Positions 50,543-59,846 of a stretch of 64,000 nt of DNA are shown here, in pieces. The stretch lies in the NCBI GenBank assembly GCA_963921335.3, contig CAWUFC020000002.1, positions 1,612,001-1,676,000 of the forward strand, read 5' to 3'. This stretch comes from CAWUFC02 sp963921335. GTDB lineage: Bacteria; Pseudomonadota; Gammaproteobacteria; Pseudomonadales; Halieaceae. Position 1 is the first letter of the stretch. The number at the start of each line of letters is the position of its first letter. The notes under the pieces are model-generated. The model was not told the origin of the DNA. It saw only the letters and a list, made by a program, of their open reading frames with translations, and did not search any database. The position numbers and the translations under genes were made by a program.

Positions 50543-53044
50543 ATGCCCGAAGTCACTCGCGCGTCGGCCGCACTCGCCCTAATCGGCGGTCTGGGCCCGC
50601 AACCAGCTGCACAGGCCCAACTGGTTCTTGAAGAAGTTGTCGTGGTTGCAAACAAAGTTGAAAGCAACCTAATGGAAACCGCAGCAGCGGTCAGCGCTTT
50701 TGAATCTACGACCCGTGAAGAACTGGGTATAGAAAACGCTGCCGACATCTCTGCACGCACTCCATCCCTGACTATTGCGCCCAGCCGTATCAGCATTCGA
50801 GGCGTTGGTCGTCCCAACATCGCTCTGGGTTCAGATCCCGGCGTAGGCTTGTATTGGGATGGCGTTTACAGCACCGAAAACGACTTGTTCAGCATGTCCA
50901 GCTTTTTGGATATTGATCGTGTTGAGGTACTTCGTGGCCCACAGGGAACGCTGTACGGACGCAACTCCATCGGTGGCGCGGTCAACTTCATCAGCAAACA
51001 ACCGGGCAAAGAATGGGAAGGACAGTTCGTCGCCCAGGCCGGCAACTATGAGTCCTATATTCTGCAGGGGCTCGTCAGCGGCCCGGTGACTGACAATCTA
51101 TCCATTCTGGCTGCCCTGTCTCATATTGAACGTCAGGAAGGCTTTCAGACAAATGTCGACACCGGCGCAGAATATGACAAAGAGGAGAACAGCTACGGCA
51201 CCTTCGCCCTTCGCCATGACACAACAGACCGCTGGACAAACAGCCTAAAGCTGGTTGCCAGAGACGCAAGCACCACACCGGAAAACCCCTACGTGCTAAC
51301 AGATTTCGACTCACCCCTGATACAGGAGGTATTCGATCAGGATACCGGTGAGCAATTGAACTTTGCCGGCATTTATCCCGGTAACAGTTTCGTCAACATG
51401 AACCAGAACATGACCCGGGTTAATCCGGCCTCCCTGGACGAAGGAGAGGTATCTATTGATCGCGATCCCGATGTCAAAAATGAACGGGAGTCGCTGAGCT
51501 TTATCAGCGAGTACGATGCCGACAGTATCTCGATCAAATACACTTTCGGATATTCGGAGTTCGATTACGAGTCTGACTACGATGCCGACGGCATTCGCGC
51601 AGAGGATTCGGGTATCGACTGGTCACAACTGTTGTTGAGCGGTATACCCATCTCGCTGCTCACCGGTTATACCATTACACCATCAGATTTGAGCCGTCCG
51701 TTCTATCAACAGACAGACTTCATGTCGCACGAGCTACAGTTCACCAGCGACTTCGAAGGCGGTCTGAACTTTATCGCTGGCCTTTACTACTACAATAGCG
51801 ACGAGAAGCAGGGGCTGGCATTTATTGGGCACAATGAAGAGCTGATCGACACTTATCGCTTTCTGGGCAGTTTTATCAATGGCGCAGTAAACGATGACGG
51901 TGATCTGTACCGTGGAGAATCAGAACTCAAAACTACTTCATATGCCGCCTATGGCCAGCTCAAGTGGGATCTCAGTAACGCCACCGCGTTGACTTTCGGA
52001 CTACGCTATTCCTACGACGAGAAGAAAGCCAGTGACAACACTTTCGCACAGTGGGTCGGTGATCCCAGCGACCCCACGATCTACCGGAACGCCAAAGATG
52101 ACTGGAGCCAGCCCACCTGGAAAATCGGCATTGATCATTTTGTAAGCGATGATCACTTCCTGTACGGATTCGTAGCAACCGGTTATCGCTCTGGAGGCTA
52201 CAACTTGGCCTCACCCACGGATACAACCGATGTCGAAACGGTCGACCCTGAGGAACTGCTCTCGTTTGAAATAGGCTACAAAGGCAGCCTTTGGGACCAG
52301 CGTCTTAACCTGACTACTGCAGCGTATTTCTACGATTATCAGGACATTCAGGTGCGAAAAGATGACGTCATCAACGGCGTACTCCTGAGTGTTTATGAGA
52401 ACGCAGCAGAAGCTGAAGCCTGGGGATTGGAGGCCGAGTTGGTTGCCTTGCTCACCGAGGGCCTCACCCTGAGCGGCGCCTACTCGTATAACAAGTCTGA
52501 GTATAAAGACTTCACGTCTGCAGACGGCAATGCCTGCGCTATTGGGCCACTAGCAGAAGGTCGCAGCCTTGACCCACTATGCACCGAAGAACAGGATCTA
52601 TCCGGCAACAGCTTCCCGCTTGCCCCTGAACACTCATTCTCTGCCAATCTAGTTTATACCTGGGAAATGGCAAATCTCAACTGGCGTGTTACAGGAAGCT
52701 ACTTGTATACCGATGAACAGTACCTGACCGCTTTTAATAGGGAAGACTACGACGTGCTCGACTCCTGGGATCGCTGGGATGCCCGTTTCAGCGTCGGCTC
52801 ATCGGCTTTGACCTGGGAAGTCACCGCCTTCGTCAAAAACATCACCGACGACCGCGAGGAAATCCTCCGGGATCGCCCTAGCACTGTTACGCAGCAAACA
52901 GTTTCTTCATTGTCTGATCCTAGAACCTACGGCCTGAGATTCACCTATAACTTCTATGTGTGGACCGAGGCGCTGGTTTACCAGCGCCTCTTCAGTACAA
53001 GCGCAAGACCCAACAAAACCACTGACAGGAAAATGCCAGCATAA
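50543..53044 (+). CDS. TonB-dependent receptor with abnormal C-terminal tail
   Basis: 833 residues. Signal MPEVTRASAALALIGGLGPQ to AQAQ, then EEVVVVANKVESNLMETAAA (TonB box), plug (ISIRGVGRPNIALGSDPGVG, VEVLRGPQGTLYGRNSIGGA) and barrel with DHFLYGFVATGYRSGGYNLA. The barrel end TYGLRFTYNF is the expected last strand with terminal Phe, but the next codon is TAT (52955-52957) instead of a stop and 29 extra residues (YVWTEALVYQRLF...) follow, overlapping the convergent MFS gene by 67 nt. Probable stop loss, otherwise normal. Ligand unknown. Confidence 0.9.
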   Translation: MPEVTRASAALALIGGLGPQPAAQAQLVLEEVVVVANKVESNLMETAAAVSAFESTTREELGIENAADISARTPSLTIAPSRISIRGVGRPNIALGSDPGVGLYWDGVYSTENDLFSMSSFLDIDRVEVLRGPQGTLYGRNSIGGAVNFISKQPGKEWEGQFVAQAGNYESYILQGLVSGPVTDNLSILAALSHIERQEGFQTNVDTGAEYDKEENSYGTFALRHDTTDRWTNSLKLVARDASTTPENPYVLTDFDSPLIQEVFDQDTGEQLNFAGIYPGNSFVNMNQNMTRVNPASLDEGEVSIDRDPDVKNERESLSFISEYDADSISIKYTFGYSEFDYESDYDADGIRAEDSGIDWSQLLLSGIPISLLTGYTITPSDLSRPFYQQTDFMSHELQFTSDFEGGLNFIAGLYYYNSDEKQGLAFIGHNEELIDTYRFLGSFINGAVNDDGDLYRGESELKTTSYAAYGQLKWDLSNATALTFGLRYSYDEKKASDNTFAQWVGDPSDPTIYRNAKDDWSQPTWKIGIDHFVSDDHFLYGFVATGYRSGGYNLASPTDTTDVETVDPEELLSFEIGYKGSLWDQRLNLTTAAYFYDYQDIQVRKDDVINGVLLSVYENAAEAEAWGLEAELVALLTEGLTLSGAYSYNKSEYKDFTSADGNACAIGPLAEGRSLDPLCTEEQDLSGNSFPLAPEHSFSANLVYTWEMANLNWRVTGSYLYTDEQYLTAFNREDYDVLDSWDRWDARFSVGSSALTWEVTAFVKNITDDREEILRDRPSTVTQQTVSSLSDPRTYGLRFTYNFYVWTEALVYQRLFSTSARPNKTTDRKMPA

Positions 53045-54156
53045 AGTGGCGCGTTGTAGTGCAAATGGGTATAGATCAAGCCGGTAGCCAGCGGACCAAT
53101 CACCCGGCCAATGGTACCCACAGACGAGTACACACCCATGACCAAGCCCCGCTCTGAGGGTTCGGCTTTTTGCGACACCAGGCTCTGCAGGGGCGTGATG
53201 ATCAAAGCCATGGCACCGCCCTGGAGCGTCATCCCAACGACCGTGAGGAAATAATCGCTGTTGGTTCCACCTAAGGACACGATCACCATACTCAGGCCAT
53301 AACCCAATGCGCCAGCGATCAGCAGTCGGTGCTCACCATAGCGCTGAGTCAGCCGACCAATACCCGCTCCCTGCATGATCGTGAGCACAAAACCGGAACA
53401 CAGAAAAATCAGCATCAGGCCGCGCGGACCTTCGATGATTTCCCTGTCCATCGCCCAGATCGGAAAGATGGCTTCGACCAGGCCCGCTGCGATATTGAAC
53501 AGCAGTCCGCAGATGATCAATTCCATCAGGATGGGGCGACCCACAATGATACGAATGCCTTTCAGGGGATTCTGCACCGGCTTGTCACGCGCCGCCTGCC
53601 GATGGGCTTCATCAAGGCTCTCTGGCAACAAAAACAGCACCGCAAGAAACGCAAGGACGGCCATTACTGCTGAAGTCATCGCGGGCAGAAACAAATTGGC
53701 GTCCTCAAAACTGGCACCCCCGAGGTAACTGCCAATGCTGGGGCCCAACACAAAGCCCAGGCCGATCGCCGCACCGACGACACCCATACCCTTAGCCCGG
53801 TCTTCCTCACTGGTGATATCCGTCATGTAGGCCTGAGCCACTGAGATATTGCCCGCCATCGCGCCCTGTACCAGACGCGCTATGACCACCACCCAAAGAC
53901 TGGCAGCAAATCCGAGCGCGAGGTAACCGAACACCGCGCCAGCCAGGGAGGCCAGCATAATGGGCTTGCGACCGTATAGATCACTCAACCGTCCCAACAC
54001 CGGCGTCATCAGCAACATGGCCAGCGGGTAGAGCGCCAGCATTGCGGTGGCAAGTTCGCGGCTGGCACCCAAACTCATCGCGTAGTACACAAAAATAGGA
54101 ACAATGATGGAGAAACCGACGATGTCGAGAAACACCACCAGGAAGACAACTGGCAT
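52978..54156 (-). CDS. MFS efflux transporter, TetA-like (2)
   Basis: 392 residues from MPVVFLVVFLDIVGFSIIVP with 12 helices. VLGRLSDLYGRKPIMLASLA (motif A), RLVQGAMAGNISVAQAYMTD and GAAIGLGFVLGPSIGSYLGG (motif C) make it a drug:H+ antiporter related to the one at 16379. The extension to 54219 runs into operator A. Divergent from a quinone oxidoreductase under the five-site regulon motif. Confidence 0.9.
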   Translation of the reverse strand: MPVVFLVVFLDIVGFSIIVPIFVYYAMSLGASRELATAMLALYPLAMLLMTPVLGRLSDLYGRKPIMLASLAGAVFGYLALGFAASLWVVVIARLVQGAMAGNISVAQAYMTDITSEEDRAKGMGVVGAAIGLGFVLGPSIGSYLGGASFEDANLFLPAMTSAVMAVLAFLAVLFLLPESLDEAHRQAARDKPVQNPLKGIRIIVGRPILMELIICGLLFNIAAGLVEAIFPIWAMDREIIEGPRGLMLIFLCSGFVLTIMQGAGIGRLTQRYGEHRLLIAGALGYGLSMVIVSLGGTNSDYFLTVVGMTLQGGAMALIITPLQSLVSQKAEPSERGLVMGVYSSVGTIGRVIGPLATGLIYTHLHYNAPLYAGIFLSVVLLGLALVLKRRW

Positions 54157-54203
54157 GAAGACCCACCCGGAGCTAGTAAACTTCCCTTGAATTAAGGGTT
54201 TGT

Positions 54204-54231
54204 GCAAATGATATAACATTATATCATTTGC
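54204..54231. promoter_or_regulatory. Regulon operator, site A (perfect palindrome)
   Basis: Arms GCAAATGATATAA and TTATATCATTTGC, 13 bp each, around CA. It lies between the divergent MFS and oxidoreductase starts. The 24-bp core (54206-54229) recurs in degraded form at 29.3, 39.3, 45.57 and 62.5 kb. The regulator is not encoded in an obvious neighbour. Confidence 0.75.
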
Positions 54232-54261
54232 TTGAAATCAGAACCTCGCCGAGGCAACTCC

Positions 54262-55260
54262 ATGGAATCCAGTAGCTGGCAATTTTCAGAGTACGGGCAA
54301 CCTGAACAGGTATTGCAACGCAAGAGTCACAGCCTGCCAGAACCCGCTGCAGAGCAAGCCCTTGTCAAAATTCTCTGTGTGGGACTGAACCGTTCTGAGT
54401 TCAACTATGTGCAGGGCAAGTACGCACCGGTACGCGAGTTTCCCTCCTGCCTGGGGCAGGAAGCTGTCGGCGAGATCGTGGAAATCGGTGCCGGCACCAA
54501 CACCGAGCTCAAAGTAGGTCAGCGAGTCGCCCTGTTGCCGGGGCGCATCGATCTCAACGGCATGGGTGCTTACCGGGACCTGGGGCTGTACAACACTAAC
54601 GCACTGGTGCCGGTGCCCGACAGTTATAGTCATGCCGAAGGCGCAGCTCTGTGGATGGCGGCACTAACCATGGGCGGCGCACTCGACCTCGGCGGCATCA
54701 ATCCTCAAAACGCTGCGGGCAAACGGGTACTGGTCACCGCCGCCAGCTCCAGTATGGGCGTGGTGGCGCTGAAACTACTCAGGGCCTGGGGTGCCACGAG
54801 CATTGCCACAACTCGCTCGGCAGACAAAGCCCGGCAACTGTCTGAACTGGCGGACCACGCGGTGACCTGCGGTGATTCCCAGAGTTTGGCGGCAGCGGTT
54901 AAAAGCGCCGCCGATGGATTTGATCTGGCCCTGGATCCGGTGGGTGAATTGTTCTACCCCGGCCTGATTGAAGCGGCTGATATTGGTGCCAGTATTGTCA
55001 GCTACGAAATGATCACCGGTCGCGAGCCAGTGATGCCGATTGCACAGGTCATGATGAAAGACCTGCAGCTGAAGGGCTACACCATTTTCCGGCCCTACCG
55101 CGTTCCGGGCTTGCTCGACACGCTCATCAGCTACGGCATGGACTATCCCGAACAGATTCGTCCGCTTATTGCAAAACAGTATCCACTATCGGAAGCACCT
55201 ACCGCTGTGGCTGAGCTGGGCAGGGCCGAGCATATTGGCAAGATCGTGCTTACGGTGTGA
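54262..55260 (+). CDS. Zinc-type NAD(P)H:quinone oxidoreductase-like protein (MDR)
   Basis: 332 residues from MESSSWQFSEYGQPEQVLQR. ILCVGLNRSEFNYVQGKYAP and VLVTAASSSMGVVALKLLRA (Rossmann) define an MDR quinone oxidoreductase/enoyl reductase; zinc ligands are absent. GAGG precedes ATG 54262. Shares operator A with the MFS pump. Confidence 0.87.
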   Translation: MESSSWQFSEYGQPEQVLQRKSHSLPEPAAEQALVKILCVGLNRSEFNYVQGKYAPVREFPSCLGQEAVGEIVEIGAGTNTELKVGQRVALLPGRIDLNGMGAYRDLGLYNTNALVPVPDSYSHAEGAALWMAALTMGGALDLGGINPQNAAGKRVLVTAASSSMGVVALKLLRAWGATSIATTRSADKARQLSELADHAVTCGDSQSLAAAVKSAADGFDLALDPVGELFYPGLIEAADIGASIVSYEMITGREPVMPIAQVMMKDLQLKGYTIFRPYRVPGLLDTLISYGMDYPEQIRPLIAKQYPLSEAPTAVAELGRAEHIGKIVLTV

Positions 55261-55283
55261 ACGTCACAGCGAGGCGGGCCAGA

Positions 55284-56324
55284 TCAAGCTGACCCGCTCC
55301 GGCCATGGTCGGCGAGGAATTTAAGCAATAGTTTATTGACGGCGTCCGACTGCTCCTGCATGACGAAATGCCCCGCCCCGGCGACTTCCTCTTCGCCCAC
55401 CAGATTGGGCACCAGGCTGCGCATGTGGGCCATCGCGTTGGCGGGCATCATCGCATTCACAGAGTCCTTCTCGCCGCTGATATAGAGCACCGGCGCGTTC
55501 ACTGTCAGATTCTGGTATTCCTTGGCGATGCGCCAGTTGATGTCCTGCACCCGGTAAGCGCTGAGCCCACCCATAAAGGTCAGCGACTCGCCGGCACTGC
55601 TGAACTCACTGACCAGGTAATCCAGGTCTTCCTCTGAAAACCAGCTCCAGGGCAGATCCCGACTCGGCGCTTCCAGTACATCCAGATAACCAGTACCCTC
55701 GCTGGGGTGATTGCGCCAGTCCAGCAGATTGCCCTCGGCGCTCAGCGCCCAATACAGCCGTAACAACAGATCGCGAGCTCGCGGACACAGCTCCTGCTCA
55801 GCCGGCCCAACCTCCTGAAAGTAGTGCATGTGGTAGAAATGTTCTTTGGCCACTGCCGCAAACTGCTCACTGGGCGCAATATCGGCAGCGCCAGACAATT
55901 CCAGTGCTTCGTCGCCCTCTTCCTGCCCGGCGCGATTAAAATCATAGGGCACCCCAAATACCACGGCCGCTTTCACCCGTTCCGGTTCTCGAGAGGCCAG
56001 GTTCCAGGTCAGGCGGGCACCAAAATCCTGCCCGATAAATATCGCTTGTGCTTCTCCCAAGGCATCCAGCACACCCAGTACATCAGCGACCAGGTTGGTA
56101 CTGCTGTAGTCTGAAAGGGTCGTCGTTCGGGTACTGCGACCATAGCCGCGAGTATCAATCGCCACCGCCCGATAACCGGCAGCGGCAATGACAGGCAACT
56201 GCTTGCGCCAGCTGTACCAGAGCCCCGGAAACCCATGCAGCATCATCACCAGCGGGCCCTCCCCACAGCTGGCCACATGAATCTCGATGCCATTACTGCT
56301 GACCTGCTGGTGCTGAATGTCCAC
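55284..56324 (-). CDS. Soluble epoxide hydrolase-like alpha/beta hydrolase
   Basis: 346 residues. LVMMLHGFPGLWYSWRKQLP (H-G-x-P oxyanion motif), IFIGQDFGARLTWNLASREP with a nucleophile Asp (G-Q-D-F-G) as in epoxide hydrolases, and VAGAGHFVMQEQ (His). Aspartate in place of serine points to hydrolysis of an epoxide or halide by an ester intermediate. Cap-domain Tyr residues plausible at LTFMGGLSAYRVQ. GTG start at 56324 with AGGAG 8 nt upstream. Confidence 0.87.
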   Translation of the reverse strand: MDIQHQQVSSNGIEIHVASCGEGPLVMMLHGFPGLWYSWRKQLPVIAAAGYRAVAIDTRGYGRSTRTTTLSDYSSTNLVADVLGVLDALGEAQAIFIGQDFGARLTWNLASREPERVKAAVVFGVPYDFNRAGQEEGDEALELSGAADIAPSEQFAAVAKEHFYHMHYFQEVGPAEQELCPRARDLLLRLYWALSAEGNLLDWRNHPSEGTGYLDVLEAPSRDLPWSWFSEEDLDYLVSEFSSAGESLTFMGGLSAYRVQDINWRIAKEYQNLTVNAPVLYISGEKDSVNAMMPANAMAHMRSLVPNLVGEEEVAGAGHFVMQEQSDAVNKLLLKFLADHGRSGSA

Positions 56325-56329
56325 GTCGT

Positions 56330-56743
56330 TTACTCCTGGTATTGGGGTCGCGGGCGAGGTGATCGCACGCGCACCAGAGTCATCTCTATCTGCTGATCCT
56401 GAAACGCGGGCACATGGGTGTCGGTGGTAAAGATTAAGCGCCCCTCATGGTGGATGCTGGCGCGCAGAGCGTAACGACCCCTGGGCAAAATCTGTGAGGG
56501 AAAATACTCAATCTCAAAAGCGTACGGGGGTGCGCCATCGGCCTGAAAACTGGTTTCGGAAATCCGCGTCGCCGCCACGTCCTGTAGGGCCACATCTTCA
56601 AGCCTGACAGTGACTACCGAATCGGGCGGAATCATGATGCGCTCGCGATAGGTGACTGTACCCGTAACCGTGGCCGTATCAGGCATGCGAGGGCCACAGC
56701 CTGCCAGCAGCAAAGCGCAGACGAGAACGAACCAGAGTCTCAT
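56330..56743 (-). CDS. YbaY-like lipoprotein
   Basis: 137 residues; lipoprotein signal MRLWFVLVCALLLAGC, then VTGTVTYRERIMIPPDSVVT and VRLEDVALQDVAATRISETS, the beta-sandwich of the YbaY/YscW (outer-membrane lipoprotein chaperone) family. 5 nt upstream of the epoxide hydrolase start and 12 nt behind the hydroxylase. Envelope role inferred. Confidence 0.82.
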   Translation of the reverse strand: MRLWFVLVCALLLAGCGPRMPDTATVTGTVTYRERIMIPPDSVVTVRLEDVALQDVAATRISETSFQADGAPPYAFEIEYFPSQILPRGRYALRASIHHEGRLIFTTDTHVPAFQDQQIEMTLVRVRSPRPRPQYQE

Positions 56744-56755
56744 TGCAGCAGCGGC

Positions 56756-57436
56756 CTAAAAACGACGGGTTGTAGCGGATGGGCGGAAGGGATCCCTGGA
56801 GCCTCCCTTTTGAAAGCTGTCCTCCCGGAACCAGAAATTACAGGCCCACTTGCCACCCTTCTCTAGTGGCATGCCGCCGTGAAGGGATTTTTCGTGGCGC
56901 TTATTGCTATCCCCATGGCAATTGTGGAACAGCACCATGCGGCCCTGTCGTGGCATGATCTCGACGTCTAGCTTGGGGAAAAAAGTACCGCCACCCGCTT
57001 CAACCGGCGTCAGGTAGGCCAGACATGTAATCAGGCGCTGACCACCGCGAGCCATACAGCGCTTGCCGGTCGCAGTATTGTGCTGCCAGGCATCATAGTG
57101 AGGGCGATACTCCTGGCCTTCGGCATAGTGAATCACCTGAATGGACTCGCAGTTCTCCAGTGGCAACTGCACCAGGTCAGCGACACGATCTGACAAAGAC
57201 TGCGTAATGGTACTATGACCGTGCTGAATCCAGTGCACACCACTAGTACGACCGTCGCTGCGCACACCGTCCTCTCCCCCGCTTACTAACGAGGGGGACA
57301 GATGCGGTGTGGCAACCTCGACCAGATGGTTGCACTCTTCCTCGGACAGGAAATCTTCAAACAGGAACACATAGGGATCATCACTGACCTCTATGGCGTC
57401 AGGATATTCTGTTCTTAGCTTAATCGACTTATTCAT
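56756..57436 (-). CDS. Prolyl 4-hydroxylase-like 2OG-Fe(II) dioxygenase
   Basis: 226 residues. EYRPHYDAWQHNTATGKRCM supplies the H-x-D iron ligands, EKSLHGGMPLEKGGKWACNF the distal His and Lys that binds 2-oxoglutarate; FLSEEECNHLVEVATPHLSP is the usual P4H N-terminal region. Uses O2 and 2OG to hydroxylate a protein prolyl or small-molecule substrate. Transcribed with the YbaY-like and epoxide-hydrolase genes. Confidence 0.9.
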   Translation of the reverse strand: MNKSIKLRTEYPDAIEVSDDPYVFLFEDFLSEEECNHLVEVATPHLSPSLVSGGEDGVRSDGRTSGVHWIQHGHSTITQSLSDRVADLVQLPLENCESIQVIHYAEGQEYRPHYDAWQHNTATGKRCMARGGQRLITCLAYLTPVEAGGGTFFPKLDVEIMPRQGRMVLFHNCHGDSNKRHEKSLHGGMPLEKGGKWACNFWFREDSFQKGGSRDPFRPSATTRRF

Positions 57437-57481
57437 GATGCTCCTTCACTGCGCATTTATTATGCCCCAGAAAACGGGATA

Positions 57482-59266
57482 ATGAAGGGCCTGAACAGGT
57501 GGGCAGGCAATATGATGATACGCACGACAATTCCTCTTGCAGCGGTGCTGCTGACACTATTGCTTGGTGGCTGCGCCGACGAGCAGCCTCTGGCCACTAT
57601 CACCACCCAATCTACAGGTTTCCAGCTGTTTCACGGCGGTCCTATTCACACCATGGATACCGCCCAGCCCAGTGCTGAAGCTGTTGTATTCAGCGACAAT
57701 GGGCGCATCACCTATGTCGGGGAGTTGCAAGCCGCGCGCAGCATTTATCCGCGGGCGGAACGTTTTGACCTGCAGGGCAAAACCCTTATGCCAGGCTTTA
57801 TCGAGCAGCACCTGCACCCGTTTCTCGCCGCATTGGCGCTATCCATAGCGGTGATCGCGCCGGAGCCCTGGGAGCTGCTGGAGAAAACATGGCCAGCGGC
57901 CATTTGGCAGGAGGACTACCTGGCAAAACTCACGGCTGTAGAAGTCGCCATGGAAAATCCTGACGAGATCCTCTGGACATGGGGCTACAACCAGTATTTC
58001 CACGGAGAACTCGACCGGCAAAACCTCGACGCTATTTCTGCGACACGGCCTATCGCGGTGTGGCACCGTTCCGCGCACGAGTTTTATTTCAATAGCGCTT
58101 TTCTGGATTTATTCGATATCAAGCAGTCAGATATTGATGCGCAAAGCCAACAGGTTCAAGACCAGTCTGACCTGGCGCGCGGACACTTCTATGAAGGTGG
58201 ACTCCAGTACCTGCTGCCAAAAATCTTCCCGGTTCTGGGGGAGGAACAGCGCTTTCGCGACAGCTTGCACCAGATGGTGGCTATGCTGCACCGCAAAGGC
58301 ATTACCGCTTTTAACGAACCTGGCGCGTTTATCCCACCCCATATGTTGCAGGCCTTCGGTGAAATCCTGGGCTCTGATATGACCCCGATGTACTCATTCT
58401 TTATTCCCGAGAGTCATTCACTCTACCTGCAGTACGGTGCAGAAGGTGCGGTCAACGCAGCTCGCAAGGTCGCCAGCACTTTTGAAGCTGACGGCAAGAT
58501 CCGCTTCTTCGATGATCACATCAAAATTCTGTTTGACGGCGCCATCATCTCCCAGCTGATGCAAATGCAGGATGGCTATCTGGATGGGCACCAGGGAGAG
58601 TGGATCCAACCGCCAAAAGAGGTGGAAGCGCTGTTCGAAGTGTTCTGGGATGCCGGATACCAAATTCATGTGCACGTCAACGGCGATGCCGGCCTGGCGC
58701 GCTTAATCGAAATTATTGAAGCCAATCAGCTCCGCAATCCACGCACAGACCACCGAACCACTGTGGTTCATTTTGCTAATTCCACGAGGGCACAGGTACG
58801 GCGACTGTCTGAACTGGGAGCTATCATCAGCGCCAACCCCTACTACGTGACCGGCTTTGCCGAGAAGTTCGCCGAGATCGGACTGGGCCCGGAACGGGCC
58901 CATGCCATGGTGCGTCTTGGTGACGCCGAAAAACGAGGTATCCCGGTGTCGCTGCATTCTGATATGCCGATGGCGCCAGCAGACCCATTGTTCCTTGCCT
59001 ATACAGCCATTAAGCGGCCCGGTGCTTCGGGCACATCTCTGCGACCTGACCTGGGCCTGTCGCGCACAGCTGCGCTGCGGGCTATCACCATTGATGCGGC
59101 CTATTCCTGGGGGATGGAAGACAGCCTCGGCAGCATTGAGCCAGGCAAAGTCGCTAATTTCACCGTGTTGGAACAAGACCCTTATGCCGTGCCAGTGGAT
59201 GAGCTCAAGAATATTGCCGTGACAGCAACCGTATTCAGGTGGCGCTATTTCCCGGTCAGACAGTAA
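57482..59266 (+). CDS. Lipoprotein amidohydrolase (YtcJ/imidazolonepropionase-like superfamily)
   Basis: 594 residues. A lipoprotein signal reads LAAVLLTLLLGGCADEQP. TLMPGFIEQHLHPFLAALAL is the metal HxH site, IHVHVNGDAGLARLIEIIEA the later His, and VSLHSDMPMAPADPLFLAYT the terminal Asp region. Typical of YtcJ-like exported amidohydrolases; deacetylase or amidase activity possible. ATG 57515 (MIRTTIPL) is an alternative start. Confidence 0.87.
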   Translation: MKGLNRWAGNMMIRTTIPLAAVLLTLLLGGCADEQPLATITTQSTGFQLFHGGPIHTMDTAQPSAEAVVFSDNGRITYVGELQAARSIYPRAERFDLQGKTLMPGFIEQHLHPFLAALALSIAVIAPEPWELLEKTWPAAIWQEDYLAKLTAVEVAMENPDEILWTWGYNQYFHGELDRQNLDAISATRPIAVWHRSAHEFYFNSAFLDLFDIKQSDIDAQSQQVQDQSDLARGHFYEGGLQYLLPKIFPVLGEEQRFRDSLHQMVAMLHRKGITAFNEPGAFIPPHMLQAFGEILGSDMTPMYSFFIPESHSLYLQYGAEGAVNAARKVASTFEADGKIRFFDDHIKILFDGAIISQLMQMQDGYLDGHQGEWIQPPKEVEALFEVFWDAGYQIHVHVNGDAGLARLIEIIEANQLRNPRTDHRTTVVHFANSTRAQVRRLSELGAIISANPYYVTGFAEKFAEIGLGPERAHAMVRLGDAEKRGIPVSLHSDMPMAPADPLFLAYTAIKRPGASGTSLRPDLGLSRTAALRAITIDAAYSWGMEDSLGSIEPGKVANFTVLEQDPYAVPVDELKNIAVTATVFRWRYFPVRQ

Positions 59267-59352
59267 ACCCGCGGCAACGGGCGTGCCCCAATAGCCCGCC
59301 TTGTGATAGTGTAGGCATCACTAGCTGAGCCAAGGGGTATCCCGCTGCTACC

Positions 59353-59796
59353 ATGGCCAAACAACAGGGATTAAGTCTTCTCGAATTGCTGATTGCGATG
59401 CTGATCATCAGCATCCTGGCGATGGTGGGCCTGCCGACTTATTCTGATTACCGCATAAGGGTCAAACTGAGCGAAGATCTGGCAACGATCCAGCAGGTGA
59501 AGCTGCTGGTTTCAGAGTATTACGCCACCACCGGCAACTTACCTACAGCCAATGACCAGATCGGTCTGGATCGGGCCAGGGACATCAAAGGTCGCTATCT
59601 GAGGAGGCTCCGAATACAAGCCAACCCCGAACCAGGCACCATTCGCGCGGTCTACGACAATCGCATATTTCCACAACTCGGCACCAATGTTCGTCTTGAT
59701 TTCGTGCCCACCCCTGTCGGCGGCGGGCGCCTGGCCTGGGACTACACCCACGGCGATTTGCAGACCAAGTATCGACCTGCCAACTGCCGCGGCTAA
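59353..59796 (+). CDS. Type IV pilin-like protein 1
   Basis: 147 residues. MAKQQG is a short basic leader before the prepilin cleavage site G|LSLLELLIAMLIISILAMV, with the conserved Glu at mature position 5 and a hydrophobic helix. The cleavage residue is Leu instead of Phe. C-terminal part ends TKYRPANCRG with one cysteine, so no disulphide loop. A paralogue follows. Minor pilin or pseudopilin; assembly genes are not in the window. Confidence 0.82.
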   Translation: MAKQQGLSLLELLIAMLIISILAMVGLPTYSDYRIRVKLSEDLATIQQVKLLVSEYYATTGNLPTANDQIGLDRARDIKGRYLRRLRIQANPEPGTIRAVYDNRIFPQLGTNVRLDFVPTPVGGGRLAWDYTHGDLQTKYRPANCRG

Positions 59797-59846
59797 CACA
59801 AAACTAAGGCTTGCGTTGATTCGGCAACGAATGTTCCACTACGGGA

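Noticed and set aside
59266..59352. Terminator behind the amidohydrolase
   Set aside because: GC-rich bases present but no convincing stem-loop with T-run.
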